Shown here one piece after another: positions 15,105-21,678 of a stretch of DNA of 21,678 bases. The stretch comes from Ilumatobacter sp. Lineage in GTDB: Bacteria; Actinomycetota; Acidimicrobiia; Acidimicrobiales; Ilumatobacteraceae. Both the position numbers and the translations under genes were made by a program. Position 1 is the first letter of the stretch. Each line of letters opens with the position of its first letter. Under the pieces are notes generated by a model, which was not told where the DNA came from, did not search any database, and worked only from the letters and a program-made list of their open reading frames with translations. Location of the stretch: NCBI GenBank assembly GCA_018666235.1, contig JABJAB010000069.1, positions 1-21,678 on the forward strand. The letters are read 5' to 3'.

Positions 15105-15401
15105 ATGCCGACGTTTCGCAGCGCCTGGAACTGGGTGTTCGGGAAGCACCTACCCAAACCACCGAATCCCGACAAGACCGTCGAGGCCGGCTGGGTCCCG
15201 GTTTGGCAGGGCCCGATGCTCACCGAACTGCTGAAGGACGAGGGCGTCCCGGCGGTCTGGACCGAGGACTTCAATCTGAATATGGGCGTTTACAACCGCG
15301 AAGCGATGGCCCGGATCTTCGTCACCGAAGACCGCAAAGCCGAAGCCGAAGCAATCATCGAAGACTTCACCGGCACCTCGCCTCGCCACCGCAAGCTCTG
15401 A
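15105..15401 (+). CDS. Small DUF2007-like protein
   Basis: This 98-residue cytoplasmic protein shows 'WVPVWQGPMLTELLKDEGVPAVWTED' in the middle and 'NREAMARIFVTEDRKAEAEAIIEDF' at the end. This is the pattern of DUF2007 'putative signal transducing' domains: a ferredoxin-like fold with a first strand, a helix ending in a short gap, and a final 'vxvxeddxxxAxxll' helix. No catalytic residues are evident and the function is unknown. The gene is divergent from the helicase, appears leaderless, and ends 14 nt before the perfect 52-bp palindrome, which could act as its terminator. Confidence 0.75.
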   Translation: MPTFRSAWNWVFGKHLPKPPNPDKTVEAGWVPVWQGPMLTELLKDEGVPAVWTEDFNLNMGVYNREAMARIFVTEDRKAEAEAIIEDFTGTSPRHRKL

Positions 15402-15415
15402 CCGCGCTGCCTCGC

Positions 15416-15467
15416 CGTTTGTGTTGGGATTTCTGCGGACCGGTCCGCAGAAATCCCAACACAAACG
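15416..15467. repeat. Perfect 52-bp palindrome upstream of DUF559 gene
   Basis: The two 26-nt arms (15416-15441 and 15442-15467) are exact reverse complements with no spacer, centred on GGACC|GGTCC. The left arm begins CGTTTGTGTTGGG. There is no U-tract. It can form a cruciform or a very stable RNA hairpin. A diverged copy, identical at 40 of 52 positions, lies at 16409-16460. Confidence 0.98.
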
Positions 15468-15520
15468 TGATGTGGACGCGTTCGCTCCGGAAACGCGAGA
15501 AGACCGCCCACTGCACAGGC

Positions 15521-16429
15521 ATGGACAGCACGCTCGAACGTCTCGCCGAAATACAACATGGATTGGTCACAAACCGACAGATCGATGATTGCTGCGCCAC
15601 ACCGTGGGAGCGCCGCCGCCTGATCGACGGAGGTCCACTCCTCAAGGCTGCACCTGGCGTCTATCGGGTCCGCGGCGCTCCCGTAACGCATGAACACCGC
15701 CTGGTGCTCGGTCTGCTGGCTCTCGGCAACGAGAGCGTGGTGAGCTACGAGGCCGCGGCAGCGCTTCATCGCCTCGACCGCTCCGATCGGACCGCTGTTG
15801 AGTTCACCGTGGTCCGCGGCGGGCGACAGCCCATGATTCCGTTTCAGGTCCACACGACCAAGTGGCTGCCACCGATCGATCGCGTGAGCAGCGACGGTTT
15901 TCGGGCCACCTCGGCGACGCGAACGATCATCGATCTTGCACATGCCCGACGAACACGCCCACGGATCGAGGCGGCGATCGACAGTGCTGTTCGTCTGGGA
16001 CTGTCCTCACCAACCGTGTTGGCACACCGGCTGGAAACGCTTCGGGGCTCGGGCCGGTGGGGATGCCGGCTCATCGAGGACCTCGTTGTCGACAGCGGTG
16101 GGCACTCGCCGCTCGAGCGCCGCTTCTTGCAGATCGTCCGCGAAGCGGGCCTCCCGCGCCCCGCGACGCAGGTCATCCACCGTCACGGAAGTCGATTTGT
16201 CGCACGGGTCGACTTCTTGTTTGGCGCCGACGTCGTCGTCGAAGTCAGTGGTCAACACGGCCACTCGAGCCCCTCGGAACGCCGCAAGGACGCCCAGCGT
16301 CGAAGCGAGCTGATTGAAATGGGGCGGTTGGTGTACGAGCACACGTACGCCGATGTGTTCGAGACACCACAGACAGTGGTGCGAGACCTCCGCCGCCGCC
16401 TGACATCTCGTTTGTGTCCGACTTCTTGA
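15521..16429 (+). CDS. AbiEi-like N-terminus fused to DUF559 (PD-(D/E)XK nuclease-like) domain
   Basis: This 302-residue protein has two parts. Residues 1-90 ('LAEIQHGLVTNRQI...LLKAAPGVYRV...SYEAAAALHRL') look like the winged-helix N-terminus of AbiEi/type IV antitoxin-like proteins. Residues 195-297 look like DUF559, a Vsr-related nuclease fold ('HSPLERRFLQIVREAGLP', 'ARVDFLFGADVVVEVSGQHGH', 'RRSELIEMG'). Candidate catalytic residues are D231 and E241. The family's usual 'EVDG' is 'EVSG' here, so one acidic residue is Ser243 and activity is uncertain. ATG 15521 starts at the domain boundary, with no Shine-Dalgarno. In-frame starts near 15470 would add 17 residues. No partner toxin lies beside it. 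The last residues 'SRLCPTS' are encoded by the downstream palindrome. Confidence 0.8.
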   Translation: MDSTLERLAEIQHGLVTNRQIDDCCATPWERRRLIDGGPLLKAAPGVYRVRGAPVTHEHRLVLGLLALGNESVVSYEAAAALHRLDRSDRTAVEFTVVRGGRQPMIPFQVHTTKWLPPIDRVSSDGFRATSATRTIIDLAHARRTRPRIEAAIDSAVRLGLSSPTVLAHRLETLRGSGRWGCRLIEDLVVDSGGHSPLERRFLQIVREAGLPRPATQVIHRHGSRFVARVDFLFGADVVVEVSGQHGHSSPSERRKDAQRRSELIEMGRLVYEHTYADVFETPQTVVRDLRRRLTSRLCPTS

Positions 16430-16460
16430 GGACCAGTCCGCAATAATCCCGACGCAAACG
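16409..16460. repeat. Diverged second copy of the 52-bp palindrome
   Basis: It matches the upstream palindrome at 19 of 26 positions in the left arm and 21 of 26 in the right. Its own arms pair at 19 of 26 positions, so the hairpin is imperfect. Ends CGTTTGTGT and GCAAACG and the central GGACC.GTCCGC are kept. The stop codon of the DUF559 gene (16427-16429) lies inside the left arm. It also separates two convergent genes. Confidence 0.92.
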
Positions 16461-16485
16461 AAGCTGGCTGGGGCTGGCGGATGTC

Positions 16486-16540
16486 AGGTGAGGTGAGGTG
16501 AGGTGGGGTCAGGTGGGGTCGGGTGGCGTGCGGTGGGGTC
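16486..16540. repeat. Degenerate pentanucleotide array
   Basis: Eleven consecutive 5-bp units follow the pattern RGGTS with few exceptions. The first four are exact AGGTG, and later units include GGGTC, GGGTG, GCGTG and CGGTG. The array is strongly G-rich on the plus strand and ends on the first base of the IF-2B-like gene's stop codon. It fills most of the gap 16461-16539, which otherwise holds nothing recognised. Confidence 0.9.
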
Positions 16541-17367
16541 TACATGGCGCTGTGGCGAAGGAGTTCGTGGGCCATGGGACACTCTGGCTGGATGGCCGGT
16601 GGGCCCATGGGCACGCGGCCGTGCGGGCCGATGACATCAGTGACCATCGAGGTGGGGAGGATCTCGACGTCCATCTCCCAGGGATCAACGGGGTGCTCTC
16701 CATCGGGATCGGTGATCGCCTCGTATCGCTGAACCATGTGATCGATGAAACCGGAGGGCAACCGACGTCCAACACCTGCCACGAGCCACACCGGCGTGCC
16801 CCATGCGTGCGCGGCAGCGGCAATGGTCGACGAACCAATCGGGGCCACGATGCGGTGCGAGTCGCACGCCAACGCTTCGATCAACACAACGTCAGCGGCG
16901 CGGACGGCTGCTCCCGCAGCACCAGCATCGACCGGGTCGTTGTCAACGTCGTAGCGTTCCAGCTTGCGGAAGAACTGGGTGGCCGTGTGCCCGGCATCGA
17001 GCACGAGCACCCGCACGTCACCTCGCCGGATGAGTCCATCGCCTGCGACATCGGGTGACCCAATCGTCACGATGGTGGCGTCATCGGGGAGCGCAGCTGC
17101 CAGCTCTGCTCCCGTGCGATCGCCGCGAATCTCCTCAGCCAACTCCCAGACGGCTTCGAACGGCTCAGATGACGTCGAGACATTTGCACAGAGCCACCAG
17201 AGCGCCCCTGTGAAAGGGTGACGTTCAACGATGCGCCGGCATGCGACCACGATGCCCGACGGGTCAAAATGAAGTGAACCGAGTGCGTGGGCGGTCTCCT
17301 CGACGAGCGAGGCCGGGTCTGCGCCTTGGGCCCGGGCGACGTAGCGAAGGTGCTCGATGGGGTGCAT
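16540..17367 (-). CDS. IF-2B alpha/beta/delta-like (ISOCOT-fold) protein
   Basis: This 275-residue cytoplasmic protein has an N-terminal helical half and a C-terminal Rossmann-like half. The latter includes 'ATIVTIGSPDV', 'VRVLVLDAGHTATQFFRKLERYDVD', 'ADVVLIEALACDSHRIVAPIGSSTIAAAAHAWGTPVWLVAGVGRRLP'. The order of segments (gDavl followed by a strand giving a 'GssxxAxxAxxxgxPvxxvag' loop) is that of the eIF-2B/MtnA and ISOCOT families. The match to methylthioribose-1-phosphate isomerase is weak, and its catalytic Cys/Asp signature was not found, so the substrate is unknown. The start is leaderless-type: TACCGT (17376-17381) ends 8 nt before the ATG. The gene converges on the DUF559 gene and is divergent from the thioredoxin-like gene. 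Confidence 0.7.
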   Translation of the reverse strand: MHPIEHLRYVARAQGADPASLVEETAHALGSLHFDPSGIVVACRRIVERHPFTGALWWLCANVSTSSEPFEAVWELAEEIRGDRTGAELAAALPDDATIVTIGSPDVAGDGLIRRGDVRVLVLDAGHTATQFFRKLERYDVDNDPVDAGAAGAAVRAADVVLIEALACDSHRIVAPIGSSTIAAAAHAWGTPVWLVAGVGRRLPSGFIDHMVQRYEAITDPDGEHPVDPWEMDVEILPTSMVTDVIGPHGRVPMGPPAIQPECPMAHELLRHSAM

Positions 17368-17375
17368 CGTCGCCG

Positions 17376-17381
17376 ACGGTA
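17376..17381 (-). promoter_or_regulatory. Leaderless-type -10 box of the IF-2B-like gene
   Basis: TACCGT on the minus strand ends 8 nt before the ATG at 17367. The same hexamer serves the lipoprotein gene at 4104. No convincing -35 is visible. Confidence 0.45.
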
Positions 17382-17400
17382 CCCGAGACCAGGCGGATGG

Positions 17401-17438
17401 TTGCGGTCCAGGCCTCCCAACTCGCTACGCTCTCGCCC
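17401..17438 (+). promoter_or_regulatory. Promoter of the thioredoxin-like/hrpB/TauE operon
   Basis: -35 TTGCGG (17401-17406), an 18-bp spacer, -10 TACGCT (17425-17430), then 8 nt to the GTG at 17439. This supports a leaderless GTG start and argues against the in-frame ATG at 17397, which would lie upstream of the -35. Confidence 0.55.
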
Positions 17439-17963
17439 GTGGCCGACCCCACTGTTCAGCAGCTCCCAACCGAATTGAACCTCACCCCGCTCGTGGCCGA
17501 CGGACAGGGATGGGGGCTCGGCCAGTCCCGGCCAATCATGGACTGGTTGACCACGTTCCACCTCGCCTCCGTGGTGCTTGATCCGTACACCAACGAAAGC
17601 TCGTGGATCCTCCGCTCGGCGACTCGAATTCTCGAGCAGTTCCGCAGCTCACATGCCAGGATCAACTTCATCGTGACCGCCGGAGCCGAAGATGCCCGAG
17701 CGTTTCTCGGGCCGCTCACCGAGGAATACCTCGTGTTCTGCGACCCCGATCGCTCCGCTGTCAAGGCGATGGGCCTCACCGAACTTCCGGCGTTCGTCTT
17801 CACTCGCGTCGACGGCGCCGTCGCGGCAAAGACCGAAGGCTGGCAGCCAAAGGAGTGGGAAGCAGTCGCTGACGCCATCGCCGACGTGACGTCGTGGACC
17901 TCGCTCGACATTCCTGGCGCCGGCGATCCCGGGCCATTCAGCGGCTCGCCCGCTTTGGGCTGA
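17439..17963 (+). CDS. Thioredoxin-like fold protein
   Basis: This protein has 174 residues from GTG 17439. The segment from about residue 75 on ('RINFIVTAGAEDARAFLGPLTEEYLVFCDPDRSAVKAMGLTELPAFVFTRVDGAVAAKTEGWQPKEWEAVADAIA') has the strand-helix pattern of a thioredoxin fold. It includes a cis-Pro-like 'LPAFVF' and the Gly-containing loop before the last helix. No CxxC pair is present, so it is not an ordinary oxidoreductase. The single Cys in 'LVFCDPD' lies where AhpC/Bcp-type proteins have 'D.d...'. The role is unknown. The gene starts at a leaderless-type promoter and stops 15 bp before hrpB, with which it is probably co-transcribed. Confidence 0.75.
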   Translation: MADPTVQQLPTELNLTPLVADGQGWGLGQSRPIMDWLTTFHLASVVLDPYTNESSWILRSATRILEQFRSSHARINFIVTAGAEDARAFLGPLTEEYLVFCDPDRSAVKAMGLTELPAFVFTRVDGAVAAKTEGWQPKEWEAVADAIADVTSWTSLDIPGAGDPGPFSGSPALG

Positions 17964-17978
17964 TCCGCTCCGTGCCAC

Positions 17979-20516
17979 ATGGCCGACCGACCGGCCGTCC
18001 CCGACCTGCCTGACCTTCCGGTCGTCGAGGCACTCGATGCACTGCGCGCTGCGCTGATCGACGGCACCAGCGCCGTCCTCGTCGCCCCGCCCGGCGCGGG
18101 AAAGACCACGGTGGTCCCCCTGGCACTACTCGACCAGCCGTGGCTCGGTGACCAACGCATCGTCATGCTTGAGCCGCGCCGCCTTGCGACGCGCGCCGCG
18201 GCGCGCCGCATGTCGACGACGACACGCACCCCAATCGGTGCACTGGTCGGCTATCAGACCCGCGACGAACGCGAGATCACATCGACCACCCGCATCGAGG
18301 TTGTGACCGAGGGAGTGCTCACGCGCCGTCTGCAGAATGACCCGGAACTCCCGGGCGTCGGAGCCGTGATCTTCGACGAGGTCCACGAAAGAAATCTCAC
18401 CACCGACATCGGGCTTGCGCTCACGCTCGACAGCGCTGCACAGCTCCGCCCCGACCTCCGCATCATCGCAATGTCGGCAACCCCAGACACCGAAGGCCTC
18501 GCCCGCCTCCTCGACGGCCCGGTCATCAGCAGCGAAGGTCGCACCTACCCGATCGACGTGCGTTGGCTACCCCGCTCGCCAGGTCGAAGCAGCGGCGCGC
18601 CGAAGAAGGGCCGACCACGACCCAAGCAGCAGCGCGGCCCCGACCGCATCGAGCCAGACGTCGTGGCCGCCGTGCTCCAGGCGCTGAGCGACGATGAGGG
18701 CGATGTCTTGGTCTTCCTGCCCGGTATCGGGGAGATCCGACGGACTGAACGGATGCTGCAGGACACGCTCGGGCCCAACATCGACGTCTACCCACTCGCC
18801 GGCGCTCTCACGCTCGCTGAGCAAGATCAGGCACTGGCGCCGTCGCCGCCTGGCCGACGACGCGTGGTGCTGTCGACCGACATTGCCGAGACTTCACTCA
18901 CCGTCGATGGCGTCCGCATCGTGATCGACAGCGGCCTTGCCCGCGAGCCACGATTCGACCCTCGATCAGGAATGACGCGGCTCACTACCGTGGCGACGAG
19001 CCGTGCCTCGGCCGAGCAACGAGCGGGACGGGCGGGGCGCACCGAACCCGGTACCGCCTATCGGCTCTGGGGCAAGCTCGAACACGGCACGCGAACCCGC
19101 CACCGGTCACCCGAGATACTGCAAGCCGACTTGGCTGGCTTCGCCCTTGAACTGGCCGCCTGGGGCGCCCCTGACGATCTGCAATTCATCGATCCCCCTC
19201 CCGCTGGGGCCCTTGCGCAGGCGCGTGACCTGCTGACCAACCTGTACGCGCTCGACCAAGACGATCAGACCATCACTCCGCTTGGGCGCAAGATGCTTGG
19301 TCTCCCCGTCCACCCGCGACTGGCCAGGATGATCGCCGTCGATCAGAGTCCACTCGCCTGTGCCATTGCCGCGCTGGTCGACGAACGCGACATCTTTCGG
19401 GGACGACCCGATGACGTGCCGACCGACCTTGCGCTGCGCGTTGGCGTGATCTCGGGGGCGCGCGGACACGACCTCGCTGACCGGGGTGCCGTGCACCGGC
19501 TCCGCGACCGTGCCGCCGACCTGGCCCGCCGGGCGCGCCTGCCGTTCGATCGTGGCGCCCTTCATCCGGACCGGGCTGGCGCCGTGCTCCTGCTCGCATA
19601 CCCAGATCGCCTTGCCGCCCTCCGACGCGGCGCGCAGTACCAATTGCGCGGCGGCAGCACCGCCTTTCTCCCCGCCAAGGACTCCCTCGCCGACGAGCAG
19701 TTCATCGTTGCTGCTGATCTCGACGGAAAACGCGATAAGGCGCGTATTCGCCTGGCAGCTGCAGTCGATGCCGACGACGTGATCGCCAACTTCGGCCCCG
19801 ACATCACCGAGCAACGCACGATCACGTGGAACACAGACCGCAACGACCTCAGCGAGACCATCGAGCGTCGCCTCGGATCGATCCGGCTCGGCAGCCGCAC
19901 CGACCGCCCAGCCGCCGGGGAGGCCACAACAGCAGCGCTCCTCGATCGAGTCCGAACAACGGAACTGCGCGTGCTCGGCTGGACCCCAACAGCAATCAGC
20001 CTGCGCGAGCGCGTGACGTTTCTCAACGCCAACGTCGGTGATCCTTGGCCGGACTGGTCCGTTACCACCCTGCTCGGCTCGCTCGACACGTGGCTCGGGC
20101 CGTACCTACCTGGCGCACGGGGACGGTCCGATCTCGAACAACTCGACCTCACGACCGTGCTTCGATCCCAGCTGCCCTGGCCCGAGGGCGCACAACTCGA
20201 CGACCTGGCGCCCGCCGCGCTCGCGCTGCCGACCGGCCGGACCGCACCGATCGATTATTCGGGCGAACAGCCAACCGCCTCGGTGCGCGTGCAGGACCTG
20301 TTCGGCAGCACCACCCACCCACATGCAGGAGGCCGGCCGATTCGCCTCGAACTGCTGTCGCCGGCGGACCGGCCCATTCAGGTCACCGCCGACCTTCCCG
20401 GTTTCTGGGCAGGTTCCTGGACTGAGGTCCGCAAGGAAATGGCCGGGCGTTACCCCAAGCATCGATGGCCAGACGACCCAGCCGGCGCAGCCCCGAAGCG
20501 GATGAAGGATCGTTGA
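17979..20516 (+). CDS. hrpB: ATP-dependent helicase HrpB
   Basis: This 845-residue DEAH-family helicase is typical in length for HrpB. Walker A 'APPGAGKT' (36-43), 'MLEPRRLATRAAARRM' (motif Ia), DEVH (133-136), 'IAMSATPDTEGLARLL' (motif III), 'STDIAETSLTVDGVRIVIDSGLAREPRFD' (motif V) and 'SAEQRAGRAGRTEPGTAYRLW' (motif VI) are all present. The C-terminal half, with 'LPVHPRLARMI' and the ending 'YPKHRWPDDP', is characteristic of HrpB and separates it from HrpA. A basic Pro/Gly/Arg-rich insert lies near residue 205. Its substrate in bacteria is unsettled, probably RNA. The TauE/SafE gene begins immediately after its stop codon. Confidence 0.95.
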   Translation: MADRPAVPDLPDLPVVEALDALRAALIDGTSAVLVAPPGAGKTTVVPLALLDQPWLGDQRIVMLEPRRLATRAAARRMSTTTRTPIGALVGYQTRDEREITSTTRIEVVTEGVLTRRLQNDPELPGVGAVIFDEVHERNLTTDIGLALTLDSAAQLRPDLRIIAMSATPDTEGLARLLDGPVISSEGRTYPIDVRWLPRSPGRSSGAPKKGRPRPKQQRGPDRIEPDVVAAVLQALSDDEGDVLVFLPGIGEIRRTERMLQDTLGPNIDVYPLAGALTLAEQDQALAPSPPGRRRVVLSTDIAETSLTVDGVRIVIDSGLAREPRFDPRSGMTRLTTVATSRASAEQRAGRAGRTEPGTAYRLWGKLEHGTRTRHRSPEILQADLAGFALELAAWGAPDDLQFIDPPPAGALAQARDLLTNLYALDQDDQTITPLGRKMLGLPVHPRLARMIAVDQSPLACAIAALVDERDIFRGRPDDVPTDLALRVGVISGARGHDLADRGAVHRLRDRAADLARRARLPFDRGALHPDRAGAVLLLAYPDRLAALRRGAQYQLRGGSTAFLPAKDSLADEQFIVAADLDGKRDKARIRLAAAVDADDVIANFGPDITEQRTITWNTDRNDLSETIERRLGSIRLGSRTDRPAAGEATTAALLDRVRTTELRVLGWTPTAISLRERVTFLNANVGDPWPDWSVTTLLGSLDTWLGPYLPGARGRSDLEQLDLTTVLRSQLPWPEGAQLDDLAPAALALPTGRTAPIDYSGEQPTASVRVQDLFGSTTHPHAGGRPIRLELLSPADRPIQVTADLPGFWAGSWTEVRKEMAGRYPKHRWPDDPAGAAPKRMKDR

Positions 20517-21248
20517 GTGACCGTTGCCGGGCTCCCACTGCTCGTCGCCATCGCGTGCGCGCTCGTCGTGTATGTCGGCACCACGGTGCAAGCGTCGCTC
20601 GGGATCGGCTTGGGGATGCTGTCATCTCCGGTTCTGGCACTCGCCGACACCGACTTCATCCCCGTGGCCATCATCATCTCGGTCATTCCGCTGTCGAGCA
20701 CGGTGGCCTGGTCCGAACGCGAGCACGTCGACCGACGCGGAGCTGCACTGCTCTTGATCGGCCGGATCCCCGGCGTGGTCATCGCCGTTCTCCTCGTGGC
20801 CAGCTTCAGCGATACCGCGCTGGGACTGATGGTCTCCGGCTCGGTCATCGCAGCCGTCGTCGTGTCGGCGGTCGGCCGCAAATTCGTGGCGGGGCCCGCC
20901 ACGCTGCTCGTTGCCGGCGGCGCGTCAGGCTTCATGGCCACCACAACAGGCGTCGGCGGTCCACCGGTCGCGCTGACATATCAGCACGACACTCCCGAGA
21001 CGATGCGCTCCACCATTTCGACATTCTTCGCCGTCGGCGCACTGATGTCTTTGGTCGGCCTCGTGCTGGCTGGCGAGGTGAGTCGCCGGTCTCTTGAGTT
21101 GACAGCGGTTCTGATTCCGTCGGTGGTGCTCGGCATCGTCACGGCAGCGCGCGTGAAGCATCGGCTCAACGCCGACCTGGTACGTCCGGCCATCCTCGCG
21201 CTCTGTCTGCTGAGCGCCACCGCGCTCTTGATCCGCACGCTCGCCTGA
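20517..21248 (+). CDS. TauE/SafE (TSUP) family membrane permease
   Basis: This 243-residue membrane protein has about seven or eight hydrophobic segments. 'TTVQASLGIGLGMLSSPVLALAD' in the first repeat and 'GGASGFMATTTGVGGPPVALTYQHD' in the second are the duplicated G-x-G-x-G and G-GGP half-motifs of the TSUP family, which exports sulfite or organosulfonates or moves related anions. The start is GTG at 20517, directly abutting the hrpB TGA (TGAGTG), with AAGGAT 6 nt upstream, so translation is coupled to hrpB. The substrate is unknown. Confidence 0.9.
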   Translation: MTVAGLPLLVAIACALVVYVGTTVQASLGIGLGMLSSPVLALADTDFIPVAIIISVIPLSSTVAWSEREHVDRRGAALLLIGRIPGVVIAVLLVASFSDTALGLMVSGSVIAAVVVSAVGRKFVAGPATLLVAGGASGFMATTTGVGGPPVALTYQHDTPETMRSTISTFFAVGALMSLVGLVLAGEVSRRSLELTAVLIPSVVLGIVTAARVKHRLNADLVRPAILALCLLSATALLIRTLA

Positions 21249-21297
21249 ACGCTGTCCTGTCCGCGCACTCGCCCTGCGGTCGTGGCACAGTGTGGCG

Positions 21298-21678
21298 ATG
21301 GGCTCCTCCCAACACACCTCCCACTCCTCCAGGCGAGTTTCAGTTGTCCTTGCCGGGCTCGCGATCGTGGCTGCCTCGTGCGCCGGATCCGACGGCGACA
21401 CGGCCGCGACAACACCGGCAACCGACGCACCCGCGGCGACCGAAGCACCAGTTGTCACCGCAGCACCAGCCGACACCGCAGCCCCGGTCGCAACCGACGC
21501 ACCAACTGACACGGCCGCCCCCGCCGCGACCGACCCGCCCGAGCCGGACCAAGACCCCGACCTTGATCTTGATCTCGCGTACGGCGACTACGAGGTGGGC
21601 GTGCAGACCATCACCATCACTGACACCTCAGGAGGCGATCGGGACCTGACCGTCGACGTGTGGTTTCCGCTCATCGAC
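21298..21678 (+). CDS. Lipoprotein with probable alpha/beta-hydrolase domain, 5' end
   Basis: The open frame runs off the right end (127 codons seen). It begins with a basic N-terminus, a hydrophobic segment, and the lipobox 'IVAASC' (Cys28). A low-complexity Ala/Thr/Asp/Pro linker of about 55 residues follows, built from near-repeats of 'TDAPAAT' and 'TAAP'. Then come 'YEVGVQTITITD' and 'DLTVDVWFPLID', the opening strands of a secreted alpha/beta hydrolase of the acetylhydrolase (PAF-AH-like) or dienelactone-hydrolase-related type. The catalytic residues lie beyond the window. A CACAGT box ends 6 nt before the ATG, so a leaderless start is possible. Confidence 0.75.
   Translation, partial: MGSSQHTSHSSRRVSVVLAGLAIVAASCAGSDGDTAATTPATDAPAATEAPVVTAAPADTAAPVATDAPTDTAAPAATDPPEPDQDPDLDLDLAYGDYEVGVQTITITDTSGGDRDLTVDVWFPLID

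Larger units (their letters stand above)
15416..16460 (+). other. Candidate palindrome-bounded nuclease element (about 1.05 kb)
   Basis: The unit consists of a 52-bp palindrome, the DUF559-type gene, and a second, related 52-bp palindrome. Because each end is a palindrome, the ends are direct and inverted repeats of one another at once. The gene's last codons lie inside the downstream copy, so gene and palindrome have travelled together. No target-site duplication was found by eye. It may be a mobile or formerly mobile unit, or a gene insulated by two terminator hairpins of shared origin. Confidence 0.35.

Noticed and set aside
15086..15520. N-terminal extension of the DUF559 gene through the palindrome into the DUF2007-like gene
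   Set aside because: The frame is open but overlaps a better gene in another frame, and its residues are Arg-rich without family character.
15521..16429. Classical type IV toxin-antitoxin pair (AbiEi/AbiEii)
   Set aside because: Only the AbiEi-like N-terminal region is present. No nucleotidyltransferase toxin gene lies on either side.

Overview
The window is a GC-rich, densely packed bacterial segment that looks actinobacterial, probably from the class Acidimicrobiia. The evidence is the high G+C in third codon positions, GTG starts, lipoproteins with Ala/Thr/Pro-rich linkers, a DUF3516-type DExH helicase, a probable F420-dependent luciferase-family enzyme, and many genes whose start codon lies only 6-9 nt after a TANNNT -10 box (leaderless transcripts). 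No rRNA, tRNA, CRISPR array, phage gene or classical transposase was seen. The lineage call is inference from gene content. 

Layout. (1) 1-762, plus strand: the 3' end of an L-threonine-aldolase-type PLP enzyme, then a RidA-family deaminase. (2) 843-4104, minus strand: a secreted lipoprotein, a HAD-family hydrolase and a D-threonine-aldolase-like PLP enzyme in a likely operon, followed by a YggT-like membrane protein. (3) 4179-4871, minus: a dienelactone-hydrolase-family protein, whose stop codon lies in an array of four 11-bp repeats. (4) 4931-11903, minus: a compact seven-gene operon. In transcription order it encodes beta-ureidopropionase, dihydropyrimidinase, an LLM flavin/F420 oxidoreductase, an ABC permease, the ATPase, a second permease and an NMT1/THI5-like binding lipoprotein. 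It starts at a clear leaderless promoter at 11904-11938 and ends in a hairpin at 4892-4924. (5) 11984-12215, minus: a start-less 3' gene remnant. (6) 12278-15082, minus: a large DExH helicase with a DUF3516-like C-terminus, divergent from a small DUF2007-like gene. (7) 15416-16460: a DUF559 (PD-(D/E)XK nuclease-like) gene bracketed by two related 52-bp palindromes. (8) 16540-17367, minus: an IF-2B/ISOCOT-fold-like protein, divergent from (9) 17439-21248, plus: a thioredoxin-like protein, HrpB helicase and TauE/SafE permease. (10) 21298-end, plus: the start of a lipoprotein that probably carries an alpha/beta-hydrolase domain. 

How the genes work together. The seven-gene operon reads as an uptake and degradation module for a pyrimidine, dihydropyrimidine or hydantoin-like compound. 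The ABC system would import it, dihydropyrimidinase would open the 5,6-dihydropyrimidine ring, and beta-ureidopropionase would release a beta-amino acid, CO2 and ammonia. No PreA/PreT-type dihydropyrimidine dehydrogenase is present. The LLM oxidoreductase sits where the ring-reducing enzyme would be expected, so it is a candidate for that step. 

The most unusual structure is the DUF559 gene between two homologous 52-bp palindromes. The upstream copy is a perfect palindrome. The downstream copy has diverged and encodes the last codons and stop of the gene. The arrangement resembles palindrome-bounded selfish units such as REP/RAYT, but with a nuclease-fold protein.
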